From: Fulvia fulva
Taxonomy: Eukaryota; Ascomycota; Dothideomycetes; Mycosphaerellales; Mycosphaerellaceae
NCBI RefSeq assembly: GCF_020509005.1
Contig: NC_063012.1
Span: forward strand, 7,502,001-7,566,000
DNA: 64,000 nucleotides
Reading direction: 5' to 3'
In this document: one piece after another, positions 22,130-32,500 of the stretch
Layout: the number at the start of each line of letters is the position of its first letter
How positions within the stretch are numbered: position 1 is the first letter of the stretch
Translations under genes and position numbers: made by a program
Notes under the pieces: model-generated
The model's database searches: none
What the model was told of the DNA's origin: nothing
What the model saw: only the letters and a program-made list of their open reading frames with translations

Positions 22130-22571
22130 TCACAGCTCATCGCCCGAATCGTCGTTCTTCTCCTCCTTGACCTTGGTCTTCTTCGTATCAAGCTCCGCAT
22201 CATCGCCCTCATCTTCTCCGGCCGCTTTCTTGCCTGAGAGCGGTCAGTAGGTGCCACGGCGCTGCTTATTTGGGTAGATAGTGCTTACCGCGCTTCCGCT
22301 TGCTTGCGGGTGTGCTGGCAGCGCTCTTGGTCTTCTTAACAGGAGTGCCATTCTCGCCGCCTCCATTGGCATTCTGCTGATTGATCTCCTTCGCGCGAGC
22401 CTTGACTGCACGGAACATGTGCTCGTAGCCGGACTGGCTCTTGGTGCCATCGATCTTCGCCATCATCGCATAGTGCTTCGCACCAACGGTTGCGCCAGAC
22501 TCCGAAAGCGCAGCAAGCAAACAGCTCACGATCTCGAATGAGAATGTCTGGTTCGCTTGCTTGTCAGCCAT
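22130..22571 (-). CDS. Small basic protein with nuclear-localisation-like tail, 128 aa
   Basis: Two exons, complement(22289..22571) and complement(22130..22233), joined by a 55-nt intron (GTAAGC donor, CTACTGACC branch, CAG acceptor). The N-terminal ~75 aa (FSFEIVSCLLAALSESGA, then SGYEHMFRAVKARAKEI) have the look of a small helix-turn-helix or Myb/SANT-like domain common in filamentous ascomycetes. Next come a Gly/Asn linker, a KRKRGKK patch and an acidic/basic tail ending SGDEL. I do not know its function. Nuclear location is inferred from the basic patch. Similar short proteins occur widely in Pezizomycotina as uncharacterised members. Confidence 0.75.
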
Positions 22572-23011
22572 ATTGGGTGCTTGGATGGTGATCTTGTAGT
22601 GGGGATGTTGAAGAACGGGTGGTGCTGTGACTGTCTTGGGAATGTTGTTGGTAGTGTGTTGGTAATTGTGGTGAGAGAACAGGAAAAGAAGCTGCGGAAA
22701 GTGGCAGATATAGATGGCCGTTCGCTGCCTGCGTGTGAGCTTTGCCAGTCGCCAATCAAATGCCATTGGCGAAGTGAGCTTGTGTGAATGCATGCTGAAA
22801 CAGCGGAAGTTGCCAACCATAAGGCTCACGCCGCCGTATCGGGAGCGCCGTGCGTCGAGCAGGATCAAAGCTCCCCAGGCAAGAGAGGACGGTCAGCCGA
22901 TTCGAGATATGCATCGACCACGGCACGATTTACCCCATGGAGGTAAGGTGGCCATCGTTTTCTTAGGCCACTTGGGTACCTCACCTCGGAACCAGATCTG
23001 CCCTTCTGCCA
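22572..23011. promoter_or_regulatory. Upstream of the small basic protein gene
   Basis: 440 bp between the start of the 128-aa gene and the stop of the SMYD gene, both on minus. Short frames on both strands are not protein-like. Confidence 0.45.
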
Positions 23012-24782
23012 TCAGCCTTCAAATCGCAACCCAGCTGGCTCAACGGTGATATTCTTCGCCACCTTCTCGACCTTCATCCAATTGGCAGCCACCTGGACAC
23101 TCATATTGAGCGCCCACTGTTCCTCGGTCCACCCGAACATCGCCATGATCGGAGCTCTACTACTCTTGAGGAAGTTCATGTTCTTTCCTATCAGCATCCC
23201 CAACTGTGAATCACGTCCGTGGCTCTTCTCGATGGCTTCATCTAGATGTATGATCAGTCCATCGAACAGTATGTCGAGGTCAATATCAAGTCGTTCCAGT
23301 CTTCGACAGATAGGGTGCTTGGTCACGTGGAGAGCCTTGGCCGCGGAACCAAGGTGAAAGGCGTGCACCACTCGTACCGGATGAAACTCCTGTGGATACA
23401 GCACAGAGTCAATGACGAAGACAAGCTTCATGGCAGCCAGTAGAGCCTGGGACAGGTCTTCGTTGCCCAGTCGTCGGTGCAGGTAGCTATGGTAGAGAGC
23501 CGGAAGTGGTGGCCTCGTGTCCGGCCAGATTTCAGTCGCGGTACAGGCTTGCATGGCTTTCAGGAAGACATTGCTCGCGTCGCCCTGGTACAGAGATCGA
23601 CTGGGCCGCAAACTGGTGTGCCCGTGAGCTTGAAGTGCGGCAAGCTGACGCTCGGAGGTGGAATCTCCCAGATGATGCTCTGCCAGGGTCGGATCGGCGA
23701 CCAGCTTCTCCAGTAGGGCATCAGCTTCTTGCTTGCTGACATTCGAAATCTTGTCGGAGGCCGCTAGGAACTGTTGTAGAGGTGCTTGAATCCCAAGCTT
23801 GCACTTTGAACAAGTGCAGGCGAAGTGGTAACGGTGCCGGAGGGCAGATTGCCGAGCATGGAAGAGGCCGTGCTGGTCAACGTAGCTGATCACAATCTCT
23901 TCGTCGGGCTGTATCTGCTGGAACGACCTGAGCTGCATGCGAGGTCCTGTGTAGCACGCTAGTCAATCGTCATCATCCTGTACATCGAACTGCCCACCTT
24001 CGAAAACGATGCAAGCGTTTGGTGTGCAAGAGTGGTTCGCATTGCTTATCAGCGGCTCGACTGCGAGACCCAGTGGGTCATCAGCAGGTGTGGTGAGGGT
24101 GAGGCTGTTGCAAAGCAGCTGAACGACAATTAGCATGTGCTCAAATAGGCATACTACTGCAGCGACCGCTTACCAAGGACATCAGATGCTCCGCTGCCTC
24201 GATGTTATAGTCAGAAGGACAGTCGGCCAGTTCCCAAGCATCGTGCGCCATTGTTTGGTACAACTCGTACTTCTCACGTTGAGTGTGCTTCAGCGTCAAT
24301 ATATGAGACTTGCGCTCGAAAAACTGCTTGAAGGTAGGCTTTCCACTCTGAAGGCTGCGAAGAATCCGGGCACCTACCCTGATGGCTATAGGCCATGGCT
24401 CTGATATGCTTTCAAAAGCCTTGCACTCGTGTTTGTGATCGGCCCTCCACGATGCCTGTTGGCATGCCTGACACAGTCAGCACCGTCAATCTTACAGTTC
24501 AAGAGTCGAACGTACTTTGCTACAGTATCTTACAGTCCGACAGCGTCCACAACGACCGCCATCCAGACCATTGAAGCTGTCGCCTCCCCGACAAACGAGG
24601 GGCAGTGGGGAATATATGAAGCACCACGAGCAAGTATATGGCAGTTCGTCTTCACCGAGGATGGCCAGAGCCGGTCGCTCTTTTGACACCAAAACGTTTC
24701 CCGGCTGGCAAAGTTTCGTAGAGAACAGAACATTGCCGGACAGTGGGGAGGAATGTACCGCAACGCTCGGAGATGTAGCCAT
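23012..24782 (-). CDS. SET and MYND domain protein (SMYD-type lysine methyltransferase family)
   Basis: Four exons: complement(24516..24782), complement(24174..24467), complement(23998..24118) and complement(23012..23946), 538 aa. The layout is a split SET domain: SET N-part, then a MYND zinc finger with ligands in CSWC, RCGRC, RYCSKAC and HKHEC (residues about 51-110), then the SET core with NANHSCTPNACIVFEGPRMQLRSF and DEEIVISYVD, then post-SET cysteines FACTCSKC, and a helical C-terminal domain. The NHSC and ISY motifs contact S-adenosylmethionine and close the active site. Substrates are unknown. The 51-nt third intron was placed to give VFEGPRM, as in the family; a 37-nt alternative is less likely. 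The 157-bp gap to the PITH gene upstream is short. Confidence 0.87.
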
Positions 24783-24939
24783 CGTAGTGTCGATAGGTTG
24801 TTGTTGGGTTTAGGACTGATCTGAAGGAGGAATCGAGATGAGCCAGGCTCCCCGCTTTGATCAAACGCGTGTGTTTGCACCTCGATATGCATGCATAACT
24901 GCGATGTCTCTTCGGCATTGTTTGACAATCATCTCGCTC

Positions 24940-25626
24940 TCACATGCCATGCCGTCCTCCGGCACCACTTATGTCACTCCCCATCCTCTCACCGACTCCA
25001 CTTGCTAACGTATGATCCTTCGGATTTGCAGCCGCCTCGTACAAGAAGTTGACGGGCTCTCTGCTCAATTTCATCCACTCTCCTTTGAACCCCATGTAAC
25101 TAATTCTGGTCTCATCCTCGTCTCCTCTGCCCCAGTTGTCTTCAAAAAAGAGGTCCAGCGACCTGACAGTATTGAACAACGCCCTCTTCACGGGCACCTC
25201 TTGTACCTCATTCGACTGCGCCAGCTCCAATGTCTGTGTCGGTTGGAGATCGGAGGCAGTCGAGAAGTCGAGGCCTTCGCGGTTGACGTAGACTTTCAAG
25301 GTCATCGGTGCAGAGTCGGTCATCGAGGTCCTAATCAGGATGCTGTGAAGGCGTATTTGGGCAGTGAACGGAATGTGCATCAGGAGCTGTTCATCTGCAT
25401 CCGAGACGAGTTCGGGCTCGGCATCGAGGCGATCAGTCCATGTCTTTTGGACTATGGTTGAGCCGGCTCGAGACACTGATTCGTTCAATGTGTTGATGGC
25501 GCCGAAGTCGATCTGCTCGTAGATATGATTCTGAAGGGCTGGCGTCAGATCATCAGTATGATCGTGCGCGGCGCCTTCCGAGTGATCATGGCCGTGGTGG
25601 TCGTGTTCATCGTGGCAGTGTGACAT
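24940..25626 (-). CDS. PITH domain protein
   Basis: A single-exon gene of 228 aa starting MSHCHDEHDHHGHDH, a His/Asp-rich leader typical of PITH proteins. The PITH domain (the C-terminal domain also found in thioredoxin-like 1, which contacts the 26S proteasome) spans about residues 30-200: YEQIDFGAINTLNES, FTAQIRLHSILIR, then DLFFEDNWGRGDEDETRI and GFKGEWMKL. There is no thioredoxin fold, so this is the short PITH-only form (yeast YCR090C-like, PITHD1). The frame extends upstream to 25728 without an ATG. The His-rich start may bind metal, as inference only. The Vps20 gene lies 269 bp upstream on the same strand. Confidence 0.9.
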   Translation of the reverse strand: MSHCHDEHDHHGHDHSEGAAHDHTDDLTPALQNHIYEQIDFGAINTLNESVSRAGSTIVQKTWTDRLDAEPELVSDADEQLLMHIPFTAQIRLHSILIRTSMTDSAPMTLKVYVNREGLDFSTASDLQPTQTLELAQSNEVQEVPVKRALFNTVRSLDLFFEDNWGRGDEDETRISYMGFKGEWMKLSREPVNFLYEAAANPKDHTLASGVGERMGSDISGAGGRHGM

Positions 25627-25895
25627 GTTTGTTTTTTGTTGATCGCGCCGGAGCTGATCGAACTGTTGATGGTGTACATGTTGGTGGATGGAAAGTGTGG
25701 GAATGAAAGCTGCTTTCGAGCGCTTCACGCGATGCGGGGCAGCTGACGCGATTCACTGAGCCCCTCGATTCACATGCGCGTTCTAGTGGGCTGGAAGTGC
25801 CCATGTACGATCATTGATTCATGGTCAGAATTATCTATCGATTCCGTGGGTATAATAACGCCATCGCTCATGCATTATATTGTTCCTGCCCCAAC

Positions 25896-26811
25896 CTACG
25901 CAGCAATTGGCCCCAACGCTTGCTCCTGCTCACGCTCTGATCGCGCTTGCCGTCTTCGCCTCGCTTTGGCCTCAGGCGTCTCTACCTCGCCGGAGGGAGC
26001 TTCAGGTATCTCACCAGCTGTAGTCTTCGGTGCTTCAGGCATGCTAGGCACTCCTTGTGCTTCCCGTTCCAGAGCCTCGAGCTCGTCCTCTACCTCGTCT
26101 TCATCCTCATTCGACATCTTCCCGCTAAGCATTTCATTCACCTCCTGCATGTTGTGTCAGTCTTAATTGCAGAAAGCACGGCCGACATTCTTACCTTCTG
26201 ATATGCTTGCGCCTCCTCACTTTGACTCAGTATCATCTCCACTCTTTCCAATCCTCCCATCTCTTTGTGTATCTCTTTCAGCACTGCTGTACCTTGCTGC
26301 AGACCGAACATGACATCCTTTTGAACCAGCGCAAACTCTACGTCGCTGGTGAGTGCCTGAAGTTGTGCGAGCTGTTGATCTGTTTTTGCAAGTAGTGAAA
26401 CCTGGTATTTCTTTCGTCGTAGAGCCAGTAAAGCTCTTTGCTTATCGCCCTATCGAAGAGCTGTTAGCTAGGCTTGAGTGACACACCCTTCCCATAGAAG
26501 ACGGTGTTTCATGGGAATCGTGGCACTGTACGAAGCGCATGTCTCGAGCAAGTCACCACTGTCTGAGCAACTGATTGGCACCTGGTATGCTCCAAGCGTA
26601 CCTTCGCTAAGCACTCCTTGGCAATCTCCGTCTCTCGAGTCGTGATCGTATTGATGCGTTTCTGATACTGGTGCAGCTTATCGCGCTGAATCTTGAGGTC
26701 GAGGATGGCCCTGGACAGACTCAGTACTGAAGCCTGTCACGTTGGCTGGTGGGGCGGGGCGCACCTGTCCTGTGCAGTGACCTTTTTGCTGGAGCTGTTG
26801 GAGTTACCCAT
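25896..26811 (-). CDS. VPS20: Vps20 (ESCRT-III subunit, CHMP6 family)
   Basis: Four exons: complement(26765..26811), complement(26602..26710), complement(26195..26449) and complement(25896..26144), 219 aa. The protein starts MGNSNSSSKK; Gly2 fits N-myristoylation, as in Vps20. The Snf7-type core follows: basic helices with LDLKIQRDKLHQYQKRI and ALLALRRKKYQ, a glutamine-rich coil (TDQQLAQLQALTSDVEFALVQ), VLKEIHKEMGGLERVEMIL, and an acidic C-terminus with EDEDEVEDELEALEREAQG, the likely Vps4-interacting end. Vps20 nucleates Snf7 filaments on endosomes downstream of ESCRT-II during multivesicular body formation. The intron at 26450-26601 (152 nt) is long for this window. Its start codon is 321 bp from the divergent RIX7. 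Confidence 0.9.
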
Positions 26812-27132
26812 TGCACGATGTGCAGCAAGATGTGTTGTTGCTTAGAAGCAGCAGCATGGTGATCACATGAAGGTCGACTCAAGTGCATGACCCGACAGCT
26901 TGGCACCAGCGTCAAACAAGGTTGGGCAGCGGAGCAGACTCCGCTGCAGGGCAAAGCATCGGGCGCTACTAGGTAATGGACAAGAAATATCCTCGAAAAC
27001 TGTTGGAACAGTCTGAATATGCACCTTTCAGAGACTGGCCCGAAAAATCATTCCCGAGAAAGCGCGTCGTCGCTCCGAAGACGATAAGAGCCACCAGGCC
27101 AGCGTTGCCGTATCGCCCTTCACAGAACCGAG
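26812..27132. promoter_or_regulatory. Divergent promoter of VPS20 and RIX7
   Basis: 321 bp between two outward-facing ATGs. An open plus frame from 26976 overlaps the RIX7 start in another frame and is not protein-like. Confidence 0.55.
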
Positions 27133-29265
27133 ATGCATCTCTCTGGCGCGCTCGACAACGAGGTGCATGTTGCTGTTCAGCGCTTCCTAGCAGACGGTGT
27201 TGCCGCGGATGTACTGGTGCTGTACACTGCATTGCAACGTTCAAACTCTTCTTTGAAGCGAAGGCCTAAGAAGGTAATACAAGCTAGCATCGAGAGGGTA
27301 CTGGACTTCCTGGGCGCTTCAGAACAGGACGGCCACGATTCTGATGCGATCATTGAAGATATACAGCCTGAAGTCGACCCGGTAGCTGAGAGTATGAATC
27401 GATCGCTGAGACAGAACCTCGCGCCGCGTCCGATGAGTCCGCCTCCAGCTGCAGCTGACGAGACCGCCCCCAAGAAGCGCAAGCCAAATGGTGAGTCGCT
27501 GCCGAAACGTCAGAAGCGCGAAGAAAAGATCAGTACCTCAGCACCTATGGAAGTGTCGTTGGACGACGTGGGTGGCATGGACGATGTTATCAAGAAAATG
27601 AACAGGCTAATCGTCATGCCAATTGGGTGCTACGAGGATTATCACGCTGCCAGCTTGCCACTGCCAAAAGGTGTATTGCTACATGGTCCTCCAGGGTGCG
27701 GAAAGACAATGCTAGCAAGAGCTTATGCAGCAGAACTTGGAGTGCCTTTCATTGAGATTCTGGGTCCTTCTATCGTGTCCGGGATGAGCGGAGAGTCAGA
27801 GAAGGGTGTGCGCGACCGATTCGAGGAGGCGAAAAAGAATGCGCCATGTCTACTCTTCATCGATGAAATCGATGCCATCGCTCCCAAGAGAGAGACGAGT
27901 CAAAGTCAGATGGAGAAGCGCATAGTGGCACAGCTACTGGTTAGCATGGACGAGATCAACAAAGAAGGCGGTCCGCCTGTGATTGTCCTAGCAGCTACAA
28001 ACCGACCGGACTCCCTTGACCCGGCGCTACGACGAGGTGGCAGATTTGGGACTGAGATCAACATCAACGTCCCGAACGAGCAGGTTCGCCAAAGCATACT
28101 GGAGACACAAACACGAGGCATGACTTTAGCAGCAGACGTCAATCTTGCTAAACTTGCGAAAGATACAGCTGGGTTCGTAGGCGCAGATCTTCATGATCTG
28201 GTGGGGAAGGCTGGCGCGCATCAGATGGAGCGTTACGAAGACGCTCTTGAACGTCAAGCTACTGAACTCGGGTTGGAGTACGACTGCAGCGAGAAGACGT
28301 CTGTAGCGGTGAAGTCGGCCCGCAGTCTGATTGCTCGAACCGTCACACGTCGTGATCTTCCCAAGCCCGCAGGCTTCGAAACGATCGCGCTGTCTATGCT
28401 GGACTTCGAGGCTGTGCTACCGGGCATCACTCCTTCGAGTAAACGGGAAGGCTTCTCTACAGTACCTGATGTCTCTTGGAAGGACGTCGGAGCGCTCGAA
28501 GAAGTCCGTCAGGAACTCCACTCAGCTATTGTCGACCCTATCGCCAAGCCACAACTCTACGAAGCCATGGGCAGAAGTTCACCTTCCGGCGTCCTGCTCT
28601 GGGGACCTCCCGGATGTGGAAAGACCTTATTGGCGAAGGCAGTCGCGGCAGAGAGTAAAGCCAACTTCATTGCAATCAAAGGGCCTGAGCTGCTCAACAA
28701 GTTTGTTGGCGAGTCAGAAGCTGCAGTGCGAAAGGTCTTTCAGCGCGCGCGCAGCTCCGTACCATGTGTCATCTTCTTCGACGAGCTCGATGCTTTGGTG
28801 CCGAAGAGAGACGCAGCAGGTTCGGAAGCAAGTGCGCGCGTAGTGAATTCGCTCCTCACAGAACTCGATGGGATGGATGTGAGGACTGGGATATACGTGA
28901 TAGCCGCGACGAACCGGCCCGACATGATCGATGAGGCTATGCTTCGGCCTGGCCGTTTCGGCACTCAATTGTTTGTTGACGTTCCGAAACCGGACGGAAG
29001 GGTGGAAATACTGCAGGCGCTATGCATCAAAAGACCCGTCGATTGGTCAGGTGAGATCGAGCAATTGGTCAGAGATGGAAGGAGCGATGGCTACAGTGGC
29101 GCTGATCTTCAGCAAATGCTAAACGAGGCAATATCACATGCCATCAAGAGGCAGTCGCTACGCGTGCAGCTGCAAGATTTCGAGTATGCGCAGGGCCGCA
29201 TTAGAGGCTCAGTGAGGGAAGTTGCGAAATACCATAAACTGAAGGAGCGATTCGGGCAGAAATAG
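27133..29265 (+). CDS. RIX7: Rix7/NVL-type AAA-ATPase, 60S ribosome biogenesis
   Basis: A single-exon gene of 710 aa. Rix7 is a tandem AAA+ ATPase that strips factors such as Nsa1 from pre-60S particles in the nucleolus. The N-terminal ~70 aa form the helical NVL/Rix7 N-domain ([20 protein letters not shown]), followed by a basic linker with [20 protein letters not shown] domain 1 has Walker [10 protein letters not shown] near residue 185 and Walker [11 protein letters not shown]; domain 2 has Walker [18 protein letters not shown] near 491 and Walker [11 protein letters not shown], plus a second-region [18 protein letters not shown]. Both ATPase sites look intact, including arginine-finger regions. 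The Cdc48/p97 alternative is excluded by the N-domain and the linker. Confidence 0.93.
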   Translation: MHLSGALDNEVHVAVQRFLADGVAADVLVLYTALQRSNSSLKRRPKKVIQASIERVLDFLGASEQDGHDSDAIIEDIQPEVDPVAESMNRSLRQNLAPRPMSPPPAAADETAPKKRKPNGESLPKRQKREEKISTSAPMEVSLDDVGGMDDVIKKMNRLIVMPIGCYEDYHAASLPLPKGVLLHGPPGCGKTMLARAYAAELGVPFIEILGPSIVSGMSGESEKGVRDRFEEAKKNAPCLLFIDEIDAIAPKRETSQSQMEKRIVAQLLVSMDEINKEGGPPVIVLAATNRPDSLDPALRRGGRFGTEININVPNEQVRQSILETQTRGMTLAADVNLAKLAKDTAGFVGADLHDLVGKAGAHQMERYEDALERQATELGLEYDCSEKTSVAVKSARSLIARTVTRRDLPKPAGFETIALSMLDFEAVLPGITPSSKREGFSTVPDVSWKDVGALEEVRQELHSAIVDPIAKPQLYEAMGRSSPSGVLLWGPPGCGKTLLAKAVAAESKANFIAIKGPELLNKFVGESEAAVRKVFQRARSSVPCVIFFDELDALVPKRDAAGSEASARVVNSLLTELDGMDVRTGIYVIAATNRPDMIDEAMLRPGRFGTQLFVDVPKPDGRVEILQALCIKRPVDWSGEIEQLVRDGRSDGYSGADLQQMLNEAISHAIKRQSLRVQLQDFEYAQGRIRGSVREVAKYHKLKERFGQK

Positions 29266-29554
29266 CAGGATCACTGGGCAGATCTGAGCGCGCTTCAAGT
29301 GAATGGAGTTATGACGATACTTAGGCACGACCATTGCGACCTGGATTCTGCGGCCGAAGTCAATTATTTCGTGGTGTTGAAAACCCTCAAGAATCAGTAC
29401 TTGACCAACTTACACTCCCGCTCTGACGCCTGTCGAGAATAGACCAGCTCGGGATATGCTGATACGGGCAGACCAGGTCAGGTAGAGGACCAATCGCAGT
29501 ATCAAATCACTTTTGTACGCGCTACACAGTATACAGCCTAGCGAAAACATTCTA

Positions 29555-32500
29555 TCACCTCGGTGTCCTGGGTGCCCTCGGATCACCCGCTTCCGGTCTC
29601 CTCTTGCTCTCTCTCCCACCACTCGTCATCCAGTCCACATCCTTCAACTTCGGACCACCACTATCTAGCACCTTGGCCGACTCCTTCCTGGCGCTTACCA
29701 CGCCATTCTGACCAGCATCCACATCCCTCCACTCCCCGCCACCAAGCAAATTCGCCAAAGCTCCATCGTTCTGCAGCAACTCCTTGAAAGTGCCCACCTC
29801 AGCGATGCCTCCTTGATCCAACACCACAATCCTCTCCGCAATTTCCATCATATCTCTATGATGCGTGATGATCACGACCGTCATTTCGTGACTGCTATCG
29901 CTGATGAGGTTGTGGATAGTGCTTCGGACGAGGTTAGCAGACTCAACGTCAAGCGCTGATGTGGCTTCGTCGAGAATCAAGACGGAAGGCTTGCGAACAA
30001 GGGCGCGAGCTATGTTGACACGCTGGGCTTGACCTCCTGAAAGACCAAGTCCGCCTTCGCCAATGGGAGTCTCGTAACCCTGAGGTAGGCTAGCGAGGAA
30101 GTCGTGGATTCCTGCTTGACGTGCTGCGGTTTCAATGCTCTGTTGACTTCTGTTGGGCGAGTCGGCTGGGATGCCGTATGCAATGTTTTCGAAAGCAGTC
30201 GCTGAGAATAGTGTTGGTGTCTGCGAGACGGAGACAATCAGTGCTCGTAGAGACGGTGTGTGGATGTGCTGCATTGGGCGGCCACCGAAGGTCAGGTCGC
30301 CTGGTCTCGCACCTGGCACTGTCGAAGTACTGTACAAGTCCAGAAGCAGATTCGCAATCGTAGACTTTCCTGAACCGGAGCCCCCTACGATCGCGGTCGT
30401 AGTGCCGGGCAACAGCTTCAGGTTGATGTGCTGAAGTATAGTCTGATTCGGCCTCGAAGGGTAGGCAAATTTCAGATCGTCGAATACGATCTCACCCACG
30501 GTGGTGATGCGAGTATCACCGCGATGTTCATGCGAGTCCTTCGGCAGCCTAGCAAGCTGCAGTAGTCGCGAAGCTGTATCTTTCGACGAGCCCATCTGTG
30601 GGATGTACTCCAGGATCGCACTAACGTTCGTGATCGCCATGATCAGCATGGTGAAGACCTCGATGACCTTGATGGGAGAAGCGCCGTCTGTGACCAGTCG
30701 AGCGCCAACATAGAAGATCATGGAAGTAGCAAAGTTGCCGGCAGAATCGGACAGACCGAAGAAGAAGCCGGTGTACATGGCTCTCTTGAAGCCGACTTTC
30801 AGCGCATGAACCGTAGCCGTCCTATACTTTGTTGTGAAGTGCGACTCCAAGGTCAGTGCGCGCACAGTCTTGATGTTGGTGAAGGTTTCCGTGAAAATCG
30901 CCGAAGCATCAGCGGCAGCGTCGTTGCAGTTTGACTCCCACTTTTCGCTGATTCTCGCAAAGAGCTTGGTGACGCCATAAATGTATGGCGACACAGCCAG
31001 TGCGATCAATGTCAGCTTCCACGACGAGGCAGCGGCCCATGTGATTGTGACGATGACCATGAGAACAGCGACATAGGCCAGCGACGCGAACCGTCCAAGC
31101 AGGTTGCGCATCTCCTCAGCGTTCCGATCGAGGCTTTCTGTAAGCTTAGAGACGCCGTTCTCATCCTTCTCGAAGAAATGTTTAGGCTGGTCAAGGATTC
31201 TGCTGTAGGCTTCGGCTCGTATGGAGTCAACCCAGAGCTGGCCGGTGTACTCGTGAAAGAACCGTAAGGTCCATGTGTGTGCCGCATCGGCAAAAGCGAT
31301 GCCCAGAATCGCCATCGACCACTTCAAGGCGGCCGCCTTGTCACCGCCAGGCACTTGATATGTTGCAAGAAGTTTGACCAGCACAAACGAGAAAAGCGGC
31401 GAGCCGACGGCGTGCACAGTCGCACCCCAGAAGCCAAGAATCAGGTAAAACCTCGCTCGCCTGTCGAGACTCGGCCACAAGGTGCCGAATATGGTCTTGA
31501 GTGAGTTGTATCGAACAGGTTTCACATCGTTCTGATCGCTCTCTAGCTTCGCCAGAGCCTCTTCAGGTCCTCGTAGTGGAATCGCTTCGGGATCCCCCGG
31601 AAGAGGTCGGCGAAGACGCGCAGTACCCACGTGTTGACGAGCTTCTGCTGCCAGCTTACCGGTTTGATCGACAAATCGCTCCAAGACTTGAGACCATCGT
31701 TTCCCAGATGGCGGTGGGGTTTGGGTAGGTGTAAGCGATGTTGGGTGATCTGCTGGCGACCGCAGATGAGAGGGCGATGCATCATTTGGCGACTCCAACA
31801 ACTCATTCATACGCATGAAAGGTGAAGCGAAATTTGATGTTGGTCCACCTGGCCTATAGGCCGGCAAGCCGATGAGCGGACTACCTCCGTCGAGTACAGT
31901 AGGGAAGTATGATATCCTTTGCGTGGCACGCTTCTCATGCAGCGTGAGCTGTTTCTCGATAGGATCAAGCTCGTCCTCGAACCCTTTAGTGATGAATGCG
32001 TCGGAGTCGATGGACGAACCACGGGTCCTGATCGATGTTACCGACTCGTAGCCTTCGTTGTGAAAAGAGGTTATTGCAGCTCGCTGACCCTCTGAAAGGA
32101 AGCCTTGAAAGGGTGTGCCCTTCATCTTTTCGAGAGTGCTGCGATAGCCTTCTTGGACAAGCCTGCCACTTTCTAACAGGTAGATGTAATCGTCCGCCAT
32201 GATCTGAGAGATGTCGTGAGTTATGATGATAGTCGTCTTGCCGGTTCGCCAACGTCGAATGGCTTCCATCATGAGCGTTCTGGTGATGTAGTCCAAAGCA
32301 CTCGTGGATTCGTCGAGGATCAAGATAGGAGAGTCGCGAATCCTTGCTCTCGCCAATGCCATACGCTGACGCTGTCCGCCTGACATGGATCCACCCTTGA
32401 AGCCGACACCTGTATCGAGGCCATCAGGCATATCCGAGATCATGAGCTGCAGTAGGGCGAACTCGGCGGCTTCCACCACCTCTTCTCTTGTGACTTGCTC